Of a DNA stretch of 64,000 nt, positions 27,702-36,062 are shown one piece after another (position 1 is the stretch's first letter; each line of letters starts with the position of its first letter). This DNA comes from Pseudoalteromonas piscicida (GTDB lineage: Bacteria; Pseudomonadota; Gammaproteobacteria; Enterobacterales; Alteromonadaceae). The notes beneath the pieces are model-generated. The model made no database searches. It had not been told where the DNA came from and saw only the letters and a list, made by a program, of their open reading frames with translations. The position numbers were made by a program, and so were the translations under genes. The stretch covers positions 62,001 through 126,000 of the forward strand of contig NZ_NKHF01000062.1 of the NCBI RefSeq assembly GCF_002744175.1. The letters are read 5' to 3'.

Positions 27702-27866
27702 GAAATTAAAAATAAATTCGTCAGTTACAAAGGGCTTAGTTATTCATTGTAATGGCAACTCCTAATGAGGAAATAATACAAATAGAGGCAAAAAATTAGA
27801 GGCAAATAATGCCTACACGTATTTTGCAGGCACGAGATTAAATGTCAAGGTACTAAATTGATTAAG

Positions 27867-28622
27867 TTACAACTGCACCGGCATAAATGGTTTGACTAAT
27901 GCACCAACCACAAGAGCGAGAAATACGCTGACAAGCGTGCCTAGCATCACGTATTCGGTGAGCTTTCTGTCTTGGCTTTGGGTCAAATCTCCAAAGCGAA
28001 ATACCGATTTAGCGGCGAGAATAAAGCCTATAGCGGCCCAACTGTCTAATAATACGCAGCTCAACAGGAGTACACGTTCAAGCTGTCCAATTAAGCTCCC
28101 TGCTTGCGGTAGGCTATCAAGGGATGAATTATTGAGTTGCCAACGCTCAAGCAACATACTGGTAAATATCGATGCGGGGTGCAATATCACTAAATAGCCC
28201 ACTATCAAGATTAATAGCTGAATATTAGTAAACGGTTTTACAAATACACTAAGTGCAATATCTGGTTCTGCAATTTGCCAAGTGACAGCTGCCAATATCG
28301 CAATGTGTGCACATTGGTCTAGCACAAAGGGAATAACACCTTTGTTAGAATAGGATTTAGCTAGGTCGATACAATAGTGGCTAATACCTACCGCTAGCGC
28401 AAAGACTAGTGCACTCCACTGCGCTCCCCAAAACAAAGTCGACTGCCAAAGCAAGATGATTGCAAGTGCAACACCACCGTGCGCTGCACTATGCCATAAT
28501 AACTTGATGGACTTGTAGTGATGGGTGTTTCTGTCATGCACCCAACTCATAGGTTGAAGATAAAAGTCAGTAATTGTGTGGCCTATAACTAACCACAATA
28601 ACAATACTTGCCATTCGTTCAT
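27867..28622 (-). CDS. DUF3307-family membrane protein
   Basis: Polytopic inner-membrane protein of about 251 residues. The start at 28622 (MNEWQVLLLWLVIGHTITDF) has GAGGTGG 5 bases upstream; the longer frame to 28661 lacks this. The N-terminal H-T-I-T-D-F-x-L-Q-P and WHSAAHGGVALA and ISHYCIDLAKS motifs (several conserved His and Asp) are typical of DUF3307. About six further helices follow. Its function is unknown. It lies directly behind a SatD-family gene, a pairing known in many bacteria, where the soluble partner is thought to sense or regulate. Confidence 0.82.
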   Translation of the reverse strand: MNEWQVLLLWLVIGHTITDFYLQPMSWVHDRNTHHYKSIKLLWHSAAHGGVALAIILLWQSTLFWGAQWSALVFALAVGISHYCIDLAKSYSNKGVIPFVLDQCAHIAILAAVTWQIAEPDIALSVFVKPFTNIQLLILIVGYLVILHPASIFTSMLLERWQLNNSSLDSLPQAGSLIGQLERVLLLSCVLLDSWAAIGFILAAKSVFRFGDLTQSQDRKLTEYVMLGTLVSVFLALVVGALVKPFMPVQL

Positions 28623-28664
28623 AAAGTCCACCTCATTGTAATTTAAGCGTTGAGCATTCAACTA

Positions 28665-29270
28665 TTAGTGAGAGCGTGCAATTGCTAAAAATTGGTCCAA
28701 TAAAGCATAGTGTGCGCTATTGAGTAATTTAGTCACATTCACCCGGCTGGTGTTGAGTTGCTTTGCGATATCGGCATGGCTCAACTTAGGGTGTGAAATA
28801 TGAATAAATGCGGCCTCGGCTTGTTTTTGGGTTAAGTTCGAAAGTAATAAATCCACGAATGCAAGGTTTAGCGTAAAATGGGCGTTGCTGTCATTGTTAT
28901 ACCTGAGCCTAGATTGTCCTATTGAGTCTAACCCACGGCCCGCAAGTACCAACGCAGCGCCTGTTGCAGTTGATAAGTCCGCTGCTGTGATATTGACTTC
29001 CCCGATTGCGAGACTAAGTCGGGCATCGCTATGCCGGCTAATTAAAAACAACCGTAGCCGTAACGCCACATTGAACAGTTTCGTGGCGTTTGGCAACACA
29101 AGTTGAAAGCCATCGCCTCGGTAAAAACTATAATAGCCCTGCTCTGCAAGCGCTATTTCAGCTAAGTAGTCTTTTAACTCGCTTTGTAGCCTTGTAAGTT
29201 GTAATTGTGACAGTGATTGGGAGCCGACAATGTCTGCTGTGATCACCGCACCTTGAGAGATTGATGTCAT
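28665..29270 (-). CDS. SatD-family protein (cyclase-like N-terminus plus HTH)
   Basis: Soluble protein of 201 residues. The N-terminal half starts VITADIVGSQSL and has GYYSFYRGDGFQLVL, a pattern like the class III nucleotidyl-cyclase/GGDEF fold (beta strand with Asp, then R-G-D-x-F). The C-terminal part has a helix-turn-helix (HPKLSHADIAKQLNTSRVNVTKLLN). It forms an operon with the DUF3307 membrane protein. A symmetrical sequence just upstream (29285-29320) is a candidate autoregulatory site. SatD was named in a streptococcal acid-tolerance operon; the exact function is not known. Confidence 0.8.
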   Translation of the reverse strand: MTSISQGAVITADIVGSQSLSQLQLTRLQSELKDYLAEIALAEQGYYSFYRGDGFQLVLPNATKLFNVALRLRLFLISRHSDARLSLAIGEVNITAADLSTATGAALVLAGRGLDSIGQSRLRYNNDSNAHFTLNLAFVDLLLSNLTQKQAEAAFIHISHPKLSHADIAKQLNTSRVNVTKLLNSAHYALLDQFLAIARSH

Positions 29271-29284
29271 AAAGGTAACTTAAT

Positions 29285-29320
29285 TTGGTTACATATTAGT
29301 AAGTAACTAATATTGGTTAC
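29285..29320. promoter_or_regulatory. Symmetrical operator candidate upstream of the SatD gene
   Basis: ATATTAG (29293-29299) and CTAATAT (29307-29313) form a perfect 7-bp inverted repeat with a TAAGTAA spacer. TTGGTTAC occurs as a direct repeat on each side (29285-29292 and 29313-29320). The site is 15-50 bases before the SatD start codon, where a repressor would act. Confidence 0.5.
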
Positions 29321-29402
29321 ATCAATTTTGGTATGAAGCTGGATAAAAAGCAAGCAGCCAATGAGGCTTGTTTTTCGTGAGACTATTTTACCAAAGTGAA
29401 CG

Positions 29403-29435
29403 CATAAATGGAGGCAGATAACGCCCCCATTTATG
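29403..29435 (-). terminator. Hairpin downstream of the esterase gene
   Basis: CATAAATGG / CCATTTATG, a 9-bp stem within the 290-base gap downstream of the esterase. No clear T-run follows in either direction, so termination is uncertain. The rest of the gap shows nothing else clear. Confidence 0.45.
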
Positions 29436-29560
29436 TGAGAAATAAACGTTTATTAACAGTTCTAAGGCTTACTGGTTTTGAAATGTAAGCTACTCATTTT
29501 ATTTATTTTTACTTTTTTAATTTCTGACCCGTAGTTGTGGATAGCACAGAGTCCACTTGA

Positions 29561-30397
29561 TTACTGACTACTCTCATAAATGGACTTTAACCAATTGATG
29601 CTGCGTATTACGGTTTCTGGAAAAGCAGTTTGATGTGTGCCATCGGGCATTGTCTTATGAACTGATAAGCCGTTACTTTGCGTGCTGTTTAGATAGTCAA
29701 TAAATGCATCGATCTGCGGTGCGCGTTTATGTTCTTCTGTACCAACAGAGATAAATACTTTGCCTTTTAGTGATTGTTTGGAGTTGGGGAGTGCTTTTAA
29801 CGCATCTAGTTGCCTGACAGATGGACTGCCTAACATATAGTTGTCAAAAGTATCTGGCTGGGTGAGCAATATATAGGCGCCAAATAATCCACCTAGAGAA
29901 TAGCCAAAGTAACTGCGACTATTGGGTTTTACCGAATAGTTGTTTTCCACATACTGAATAACTTGCTTGCGAATAAAAGCCGCGTGGGTATTGGCTTGGC
30001 CAAATTGGTACTTTTGCTGATGTTCACCGTTTTTTGATTCAGTAAAAGAGTAATCGGCGTAGCGGCTAACAAAAGGTCCTTCTTCGAGAAGCAGTGTAGG
30101 GTCTATATTTTTCTGCCAAGAGATACCAACGAGAATCACTTCATCAAATAAAAAGAAGGTTGACGAAGACAGCGCTTCGATGTGCCATACGGCATCGGTA
30201 AAGTAGATCACTGGGTAACTTTTATCTTTTGAGTACTCCTCGGGCAGCTTGATATAGAGTTCATATTGACGGTCGGTAGTAGTATCTTTTAGTGGAACAA
30301 TTTGTGTTCCGGGCATTGCATATTGCGGTAATTCATTTGCATTCAGTAAGCCACAAAATAAGAGTAACATCGGCATAAACAACAAACGTTTCATCAC
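29561..30397 (-). CDS. Secreted alpha/beta-hydrolase, IroE/Fes-like esterase
   Basis: Exported esterase-type protein of 278 residues, with signal peptide MMKRLLFMPMLLLFCGLLNA. The hydrolase core shows KSYPVIYFTDAVW, the nucleophile elbow YFGYSLGGLFG and the catalytic His in DGTHQTAFP. The family (putative esterase, PF00756) includes enterobactin esterases and S-formylglutathione hydrolases. A periplasmic siderophore esterase is possible, but no siderophore gene is adjacent. It is transcribed alone. Confidence 0.87.
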   Translation of the reverse strand: MMKRLLFMPMLLLFCGLLNANELPQYAMPGTQIVPLKDTTTDRQYELYIKLPEEYSKDKSYPVIYFTDAVWHIEALSSSTFFLFDEVILVGISWQKNIDPTLLLEEGPFVSRYADYSFTESKNGEHQQKYQFGQANTHAAFIRKQVIQYVENNYSVKPNSRSYFGYSLGGLFGAYILLTQPDTFDNYMLGSPSVRQLDALKALPNSKQSLKGKVFISVGTEEHKRAPQIDAFIDYLNSTQSNGLSVHKTMPDGTHQTAFPETVIRSINWLKSIYESSQ

Positions 30398-30578
30398 ACT
30401 TTTCCTTCTTTCATGTTATTTTTAAAGCATTCAAGGACACTAATTTAACAGTGCGAGCCACAAAGGCATGACGTACATTTGATGTTATGCTGAATTTTGT
30501 CTTTGCATTAAAAAACTAAATTTATCAGCTGGTTATAGTGTTGAGTTCAAACTGATTCGGGGGTATTCTGATATAAAT

Positions 30579-30747
30579 AACCTGGACTCGGCGTAACAAC
30601 TTATGCTCTGGCAGCTGTTACCTCTTACTACTGCGTTAAATTTGCTGACGCACAAATTAAGAAATAACCTCTGTCTCGCGTGATATTGCGCTTTTGAGCT
30701 TAGGTATGTGAGTTGACTAACTCACTTCTTATCTTAGGTTCGGGTTA
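30579..30747 (+). repeat. MITE-like element, second subfamily, copy A
   Basis: About 169 bp in the 401-base gap before the CadC-like gene. It begins AACCTGGACTCGG and ends TTAGGTTCGGGTTA, imperfect terminal inverted repeats like those of the elements at 3029, 12353 and 54236. The interior (GCAGCTGTTACC, TACTGCGTTAAATTTG, GACGCACAAATT, CGTGATATTGCGCTTTTGAG) matches the element at 53513-53712. No coding capacity. The rest of the gap holds nothing else I can name apart from the promoter region. Confidence 0.72.
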
Positions 30748-30798
30748 AATAATAAGAATCGGCGTTGTTAGCGCGTGCGCTAGGCACATTGGGGATTT

Positions 30799-32934
30799 AT
30801 GGTAGAACAATATTGGGTTGGTGATTTTTTTGTAGACTTATCACGCAACCAAATTTCACACCAAGGTGAATGTCAAACACTTGCACCTAAGGCGCTAGCG
30901 GTACTCACTTGTTTGGCTCGTAACCAAGGTAAAGTGATGAGCCTTGATACTTTGCTCGATACAGTATGGCCAGATACCGTGGTCTCCCCTAATACTTTGC
31001 AGCGCAGTATTGCACAATTGAGAAAAGCGCTTGGGGATGATGGTAAGGTGCAAGGTTACATCCAAACGCACGCTAAAAAGGGTTATAGCCTAGAGTGTGA
31101 AGTACGTTGGGGCGAGCAAACGAACGAGCTTACAAGTACTGAGCCGCAACTTGAAGTGATGCCAGTCCCTGAGCTTGAAGTGCAACAAGATAAACACGTA
31201 AAGCAAGGTCAGAATAAAAAGAAAATCAGTTTTTATGTGTTTGTTTTACTTGCTGTAACTATGCTTATTGGTGCTGTTAGTTATCAACATTTTTCCATAA
31301 AAAAACCGTCCCCCCTGATTTTTGATAGCTTACGTTCATTGACTGCAACTGACGATAAAGAATTTGATGCAAGTTATTCTCCCGATGGTGAATACATTGT
31401 TTTTCACCGTTATTTAGACAAGTTTTGCGATAATAAAATATGGGCAAAAAAAGCAGATACGCAGCAAGAAATCTTACTTACGGAGAGCTGGGGAGCATAT
31501 GGCAGACATAGTTTCTCAAAAGATGGTGAGCAGCTGCTGTTTTTGGCTACTGACGCTTGCAATGAGCCCGTTACTCAAAAGCGCTGCTATGACCTTGTAA
31601 CACTCGATTTTACTAAAGCATTAAAACGTCCCCAGCAGCCAAAAGTTATTCTCCAGTGTAAAAACTCAGTGGTCGATAAGCCTATTTGGTTAAATGATGG
31701 CAATGTGGTGTTGAAGCAAAAACAAGACGAGCGCTGGAAGTTGATCAATTACTCCATTGAAGGTGACAGCAGTGTCGATCTTTATAGCGTAGAAGAGGGG
31801 ACGTTGATTGATTATGCCTATTCTCCTCAAGATGACTTAATCGCGGTAAGCAGTATTCATGCCGATGGCCTGCATTATATCAATATGCTAAAACCCAATG
31901 GTGAGTTGATCTCTAGCCATCCGATCCAGCGGTCACCGGAAATTGCTAAATTTCGCGATATCTTCCCCAGTTTTGACCCACTCAACGAGCAATTGATTTT
32001 TAGTACCGGACGCCAGCTATTTAGTCTCACTTATGAAGGGCTAGTAAGCAAAATTCAGCTACCGTTTTCAGATCGAATGATGCAACCTGAATTTCGCCCT
32101 GATGGCAAAAGTGTACTGATGATCAAAGGGCCCTACGACGGTGATATCGTCAAATTACCACTGACACAGTTAGCACAAGGCGCTCAAGCATACACCAGCT
32201 TCGCGCGAACTAACCTGGGTGAAGATCAGGCTGTTTTTCAACCAGGCGGAGACTTAGTGGCATTTTGGTCGGAGCGCTCAGGCACTGAGCAAGTTTGGTT
32301 AAGCGATGGCAATAGCACACGACAACTGACGAACTTTCCATTAGATACCTTTATTCGCGGGATCCATTGGGCTGAAGACGGTCAGAGCATATTGGTTAGT
32401 GCCAGTGGTGTGCTGACGCAAATTGCTTTAGATGGCGGTTTGACGTCTTACCCTCAAGCCGAACCTGTTTTACGCTTATACCAATGGAATAGCACAAAGC
32501 GACGGGCGCTAACTCAGATTAGGGTTAAAGGTGTGATGAAATTAGCAGTTTATGATTTTGCTCATAAATCGTTTGAGATCCTAACACAACGCCCCGTGCT
32601 TTGGGCGCTTGAAAGCGAACGTGGCAAAATTGTGTATAAAGATCGACTTGATCAGTTTTGGCAAATAGGTGCCGTTGAACCGCAGCGGCTCACGGCATTA
32701 AACAATCAAGGTGGCAGAAGCAAATCTTTTGTGATGCGCGGCAACGTGGTGTATGGCATAAATGAAGATAATCAACTTTGGTCCTATGATTTAGACAAAA
32801 CCTCATTTACTATACTTGGAGAAGTGCCTACCAGTGTTGACTATCTTACCGACATTAACGACAACAATGTGCTGTTGATAAATCGAATATCGGCCAAAAA
32901 AGAAGTGGTAGAACTTATGATTGCCAACCAGTAA
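30799..32934 (+). CDS. CadC-like membrane transcription regulator with beta-propeller domain
   Basis: Predicted one-component membrane regulator of 711 residues. The N-terminal OmpR-type winged HTH (about 1-100) includes LAPKALAVLTCLARNQGKVM and TLQRSIAQLRKALGDD and lies in the cytoplasm. One transmembrane helix follows at about 144-165. The large C-terminal periplasmic domain has repeated S/F-x-P-D-G-x motifs (YSPDGEYIVFHRY, FSKDGEQLLFLA, FRPDGKSVLMIKG) typical of PD40/WD40-like blades. Such proteins sense envelope signals and bind DNA at the membrane. A small membrane protein gene follows 13 bases downstream. Target genes are unknown. Confidence 0.9.
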   Translation: MVEQYWVGDFFVDLSRNQISHQGECQTLAPKALAVLTCLARNQGKVMSLDTLLDTVWPDTVVSPNTLQRSIAQLRKALGDDGKVQGYIQTHAKKGYSLECEVRWGEQTNELTSTEPQLEVMPVPELEVQQDKHVKQGQNKKKISFYVFVLLAVTMLIGAVSYQHFSIKKPSPLIFDSLRSLTATDDKEFDASYSPDGEYIVFHRYLDKFCDNKIWAKKADTQQEILLTESWGAYGRHSFSKDGEQLLFLATDACNEPVTQKRCYDLVTLDFTKALKRPQQPKVILQCKNSVVDKPIWLNDGNVVLKQKQDERWKLINYSIEGDSSVDLYSVEEGTLIDYAYSPQDDLIAVSSIHADGLHYINMLKPNGELISSHPIQRSPEIAKFRDIFPSFDPLNEQLIFSTGRQLFSLTYEGLVSKIQLPFSDRMMQPEFRPDGKSVLMIKGPYDGDIVKLPLTQLAQGAQAYTSFARTNLGEDQAVFQPGGDLVAFWSERSGTEQVWLSDGNSTRQLTNFPLDTFIRGIHWAEDGQSILVSASGVLTQIALDGGLTSYPQAEPVLRLYQWNSTKRRALTQIRVKGVMKLAVYDFAHKSFEILTQRPVLWALESERGKIVYKDRLDQFWQIGAVEPQRLTALNNQGGRSKSFVMRGNVVYGINEDNQLWSYDLDKTSFTILGEVPTSVDYLTDINDNNVLLINRISAKKEVVELMIANQ

Positions 32935-32947
32935 CTGAAATATAACA

Positions 32948-33175
32948 ATGAGCAAACTAATGGAATATCAGCGTTTTAGACAAGAGCTAGGGCAATTGCT
33001 CGTACAATATAAAGGCTATGGTTTTGTACTCGCCTTTTTGCTAAACCTGAGTATTTGGCATATTGCATCTCAGCTTTTTGCTGATCCCTTTGTCTCTAAC
33101 TTTTGGAATCAAGTATTTTTTTCTTTGCTCTTTTCTGCGGTTTTTTGTCTGCGTTCAGCGCGAAAAACCACTTGA
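32948..33175 (+). CDS. Small membrane protein behind the CadC-like gene
   Basis: 75 residues with two hydrophobic helices (about 25-45 and 52-68: GFVLAFLLNLSIWHIASQLF and NQVFFSLLFSAVFCLRSA). It starts 13 bases after the CadC-like gene with no other promoter visible, and a terminator follows. I do not recognise the family. Its position suggests an accessory of the regulator. Confidence 0.6.
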   Translation: MSKLMEYQRFRQELGQLLVQYKGYGFVLAFLLNLSIWHIASQLFADPFVSNFWNQVFFSLLFSAVFCLRSARKTT

Positions 33176-33190
33176 TTTTCTTCGCAAAAG

Positions 33191-33217
33191 AAAGGCACAA
33201 CGCTCATGTGCCTTTTT
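33191..33217. terminator. Bidirectional terminator
   Basis: Stem AAAGGCACA / TGTGCCTTT with a 7-base loop and T-runs on both strands, between convergent genes. Confidence 0.88.
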
Positions 33218-33230
33218 ACCGTAAGCACGG

Positions 33231-33605
33231 CTATAAACAATATTGTGAAATGATCTTATACACTTGGTTGATATTGTCGCCCGCTTTAAATTCTTTGCTA
33301 ATTGGTGTTGGGTCTGAACCAATCCAAATTTTTAACTCTGCGTCGAGATCAAAGTGACCTGCGGATTCTTTGCTGTATTTTGTAATTTTGCCGTATGGAA
33401 TGCTGAGCATTTCAACTTTGCTGCCTGTCATACCTTGCTTATCAATTAAGATTAAGCGTTTGTTGGTAAAAATAAATAGGTCGCGGATCACTTTATAAGC
33501 TTGTGCTACTTCCTCTCCCGATATTAGCGTGTCTTCGAGTAGCTTATCTACTTCACCACCATCTACTTCGCTCGCATTGCCAAGTAGCCCACTTAATAGT
33601 CCCAT
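33231..33605 (-). CDS. Bacterial PH-domain protein
   Basis: Cytoplasmic protein of 124 residues, nearly all one pleckstrin-homology-like domain (YvbH/DUF1696 type): LISGEEVAQAYKVIRDLFIFTNKRLILIDKQG and the end GDNINQVYKIISQYCL are the conserved blocks. Function unknown. It stands alone; a hairpin separates it from the NTF2-like gene upstream. Confidence 0.85.
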   Translation of the reverse strand: MGLLSGLLGNASEVDGGEVDKLLEDTLISGEEVAQAYKVIRDLFIFTNKRLILIDKQGMTGSKVEMLSIPYGKITKYSKESAGHFDLDAELKIWIGSDPTPISKEFKAGDNINQVYKIISQYCL

Positions 33606-33632
33606 TGTTGTTCTCCAGTTAGTTTGCTTACC

Positions 33633-33662
33633 AAAACTAGCTTAGGAAACTAGGCTAGTTTT
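33633..33662 (-). terminator. Hairpin between NTF2-like and PH-domain genes
   Basis: AAAACTAGC / GCTAGTTTT, a 9-bp stem with a 12-base loop. On the minus strand the 3' arm ends in TTTT, so it may end the NTF2-like transcript. Confidence 0.5.
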
Positions 33663-33690
33663 GCCAAATTAAATACTCGTAGAGCGACAC

Positions 33691-34059
33691 TTAACTGATG
33701 TCTCTGATCAGGCAAATCTTGCCATCTCGAAAAGCAAACTCCGAGCGACCATTAAGAGAAATTGTTTGCCCTGCTTTCATGCCATTTGCTAAATCTTGCG
33801 CTAACTTTGCTTTATAAAGCACCTCAATAATAAATAAGTCATTATCGCGAGTTGCCTTTTGCAAAGACTGGTTGCGCTCAGAAAACAGCTTTGCAGATTG
33901 ATTTGCTAACTCAGCAAACGCTAACTTAGTGGTGGTACGTGTTGTGACTTCACCATTGGCTAAATTCTCAAACACCACATCATCCGTGAGCTGCGCCAAC
34001 ATGCCCGGGATATCAAATTGATTGTAGGCTGAGAGGTAGTTTTTAACTAAAGTTTCCAT
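33691..34059 (-). CDS. NTF2-like (SnoaL-type) protein
   Basis: Small cytoplasmic protein of 122 residues with the NTF2-like cone fold: KNYLSAYNQFDIPGMLAQLTDDVVFENL at the start and GRSEFAFRDGKICLIRDIS at the end. These are binding proteins or ketosteroid-isomerase-type enzymes of unknown substrate. It follows the GST gene by 35 bases, probably in one operon. Confidence 0.85.
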   Translation of the reverse strand: METLVKNYLSAYNQFDIPGMLAQLTDDVVFENLANGEVTTRTTTKLAFAELANQSAKLFSERNQSLQKATRDNDLFIIEVLYKAKLAQDLANGMKAGQTISLNGRSEFAFRDGKICLIRDIS

Positions 34060-34094
34060 TTTTCCTCCTTGGTGTAATGGATGCTAATAACGAT

Positions 34095-34733
34095 TTAGGA
34101 ATAACAACTTAGATCGGTCTGCTCAACTTCACAGACGCGTTGCACTACTTTTTGCTGCGCCATGTGTCGCATAAATCGACCTAAATGCTCATAGTTTTTT
34201 GGTGCATTGGTAAACCCGCTTGCCCAATGGGCGAGCATAAATAAATAATAGTCACAAACTGTCAGTTGCTCACCAACTAAATAGGTCTGCGTTGATAATT
34301 GTTTATCGATAAGTGTAAACATATTATCTAATCGCCGCTGCGCGGCTTGTGAAAGCGTTAAACACTCTTGCGCTTGCAGCTGGTACTTCTCAGGATAAAA
34401 ATACACCATGAGCTCTGGCTGAACTGTGGTTGTTAAATAAAAAAGCCACTGATAAAAAGTGGCTCTTTGCGGTGTATTGGTTGCTGGAATAAGCAGCCCA
34501 TCGGGATGCTTTTCGCAAAGGTGCAAGCAGATCGCGGCACTCTCGAAGATTACCTGCTCACCATCGACCAAGGTTGGAATGCGTCCTGTTGGGTTGAGTG
34601 CTAAATAGGTCGCAGACTTTTGTTGTTGTGTTTTTCTATCGACTAGGAGTAATTCTTTTTTTAGTTGTAAGTGCTCAAGCACGAGATGTGGTGCCCAACT
34701 GGCATTACGAGGGTAGTAAAATAACTGATACAT
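34095..34733 (-). CDS. Glutathione S-transferase family protein
   Basis: Cytoplasmic enzyme of 212 residues with an N-terminal thioredoxin-like domain (MYQLFYYPRNASWAPHLVLE, then GRIPTLVDGEQVIFESAAICLHL with the cis-Pro and E-S glutathione motif) and a C-terminal helical domain (YLVGEQLTVCDYYLFMLAHW, the capping-box region). Typical length. The start has AAGGA about 9 bases upstream. It probably conjugates or isomerises small electrophiles; substrate unknown. Confidence 0.93.
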   Translation of the reverse strand: MYQLFYYPRNASWAPHLVLEHLQLKKELLLVDRKTQQQKSATYLALNPTGRIPTLVDGEQVIFESAAICLHLCEKHPDGLLIPATNTPQRATFYQWLFYLTTTVQPELMVYFYPEKYQLQAQECLTLSQAAQRRLDNMFTLIDKQLSTQTYLVGEQLTVCDYYLFMLAHWASGFTNAPKNYEHLGRFMRHMAQQKVVQRVCEVEQTDLSCYS

Positions 34734-35105
34734 CCTTTATGGTCCTTGGCGATATTATTCAGCGTAGGCATGTGTTTCTCAGCAATACTTATTTTTACCA
34801 GAGATCACGCCAATCTATCATACATAACGTTTGCTCAATGTAAGGAAGATAATCTGTAGTGAGTTACCTGACCTACTACTTATTTTCTTGCCCAGAAAGC
34901 GTGTAGTTAAACTAGCTACATAATCACAATTTATTTTCGGTATGTAAACCGTTATTTGTTTCCGGAATTGGGATGGTTGAGCGCCTAGGCATCGCAATCT
35001 CCCCAGAATAAACTGTCATTTACCCTCAGAAGCTTATTTTAAATCAAAATTTACAACGCTGATTGTTGTTATCTTTTAATTAAGATTGCGATGTGGGCGG
35101 AGTGT
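34734..35105. promoter_or_regulatory. Region between GST and peroxidase genes
   Basis: About 370 bases with no gene. CATCGCAATCT (34990-35000) and AGATTGCGATG (35083-35093) form a perfect 11-bp inverted repeat 82 bases apart. The right arm covers the first possible ATG (35091) of the peroxidase gene. A shorter symmetrical stretch, GTAG-TTAAACTAG-CTAC, lies near 34905-34921. Both could be regulatory; neither matches a site I know. Confidence 0.45.
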
Positions 35106-36062
35106 ATGCGAATTTGGAGTTTATTACTGTTGGCTATGCCAATCTTTAGTCTAGCTAATGAACCAATTTTGCCCCTGCAGCCAGTTAAACAGTTAGACGC
35201 TAAAAAAGTGGCGTTAGGTCGATCGTTGTTTTTTGATAAAAGACTCTCTCGAGGTGAACAAGTTAGTTGTGCCTCTTGTCATCATCTGCATAGTCATGGT
35301 GCAGATGTAAAGCCCCTTTCCAGCGGAGTAAATGGTGCGCTTGGTGAGCTAAAAACCCCCACTGTGTACAATGCGGTGTTTAACATTCGTCAAGCTTGGG
35401 ACGGTCGGGCGCTATCGCTTTATGATCAAGTCGACGCGCCAATATTAAACCCAAAAGAGCATGATATGAGCTGGCCAGAGGTAGTGGCTAAGCTTAATCA
35501 AGATAAAGCTCTGGCTGCTAAATTTACCGCTATTTATGGGAAAGGTATTTCCAAACACACTATAAAAGCGGCAATTGCCACCTTTGAAAAGTCGCTGGTT
35601 ACACTCAATGCTCCATTTGATTTATGGTTAAACGACAAGTCTATAACGCTGTCAGACAGTGCTAAGGCTGGTTATGAATTGTTTAAACGCTATGGTTGCA
35701 TCAGTTGTCATCAAGGTCGCAATGTTGGTGGCAATATGTTTGCTAAAATGGGCACGTTTGGAGATTACTTCGCTGACCGAGACACACCAATCGCGCGTGC
35801 TGACTACGGCAGGTTTAATGTCACGGGTAACGAACAAGACCGCTTTGTATTCAAAGTACCGAGCTTACGTCTTGCGAGTAAACAAGCATACTTTTTCCAT
35901 GATGGGAGCCACAACACGCTTGAGTCAGCCATCGCTACCATGGCTAAGTATCAACTTGGTCGCAATATCTCAGATACCGATATCAACAAGCTAGTTGCTT
36001 TTATCGATAGCCTAGCAGGACAACACCGAGAAATGGATTTGGATAACCACAATGAAGAATAA
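35106..36062 (+). CDS. Di-haem cytochrome c peroxidase-family protein
   Basis: Periplasmic di-haem protein of about 318 residues (MauG/CcpA family). The signal peptide is MRIWSLLLLAMPIFSLANEP. Two haem-binding motifs are present, CASCH (about residue 56) and CISCH (about 199), with conserved LGRSLFFDKRLSRGEQVSC and LKTPTVYNAVFNIRQAWDGRA. I use ATG 35106; an in-frame ATG at 35091 would add five residues and cannot be excluded. The stop overlaps the next gene, a c-di-GMP enzyme with a periplasmic sensor, by 11 bases. Either hydrogen-peroxide reduction or oxidation of another substrate is possible. Confidence 0.9.
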   Translation: MRIWSLLLLAMPIFSLANEPILPLQPVKQLDAKKVALGRSLFFDKRLSRGEQVSCASCHHLHSHGADVKPLSSGVNGALGELKTPTVYNAVFNIRQAWDGRALSLYDQVDAPILNPKEHDMSWPEVVAKLNQDKALAAKFTAIYGKGISKHTIKAAIATFEKSLVTLNAPFDLWLNDKSITLSDSAKAGYELFKRYGCISCHQGRNVGGNMFAKMGTFGDYFADRDTPIARADYGRFNVTGNEQDRFVFKVPSLRLASKQAYFFHDGSHNTLESAIATMAKYQLGRNISDTDINKLVAFIDSLAGQHREMDLDNHNEE

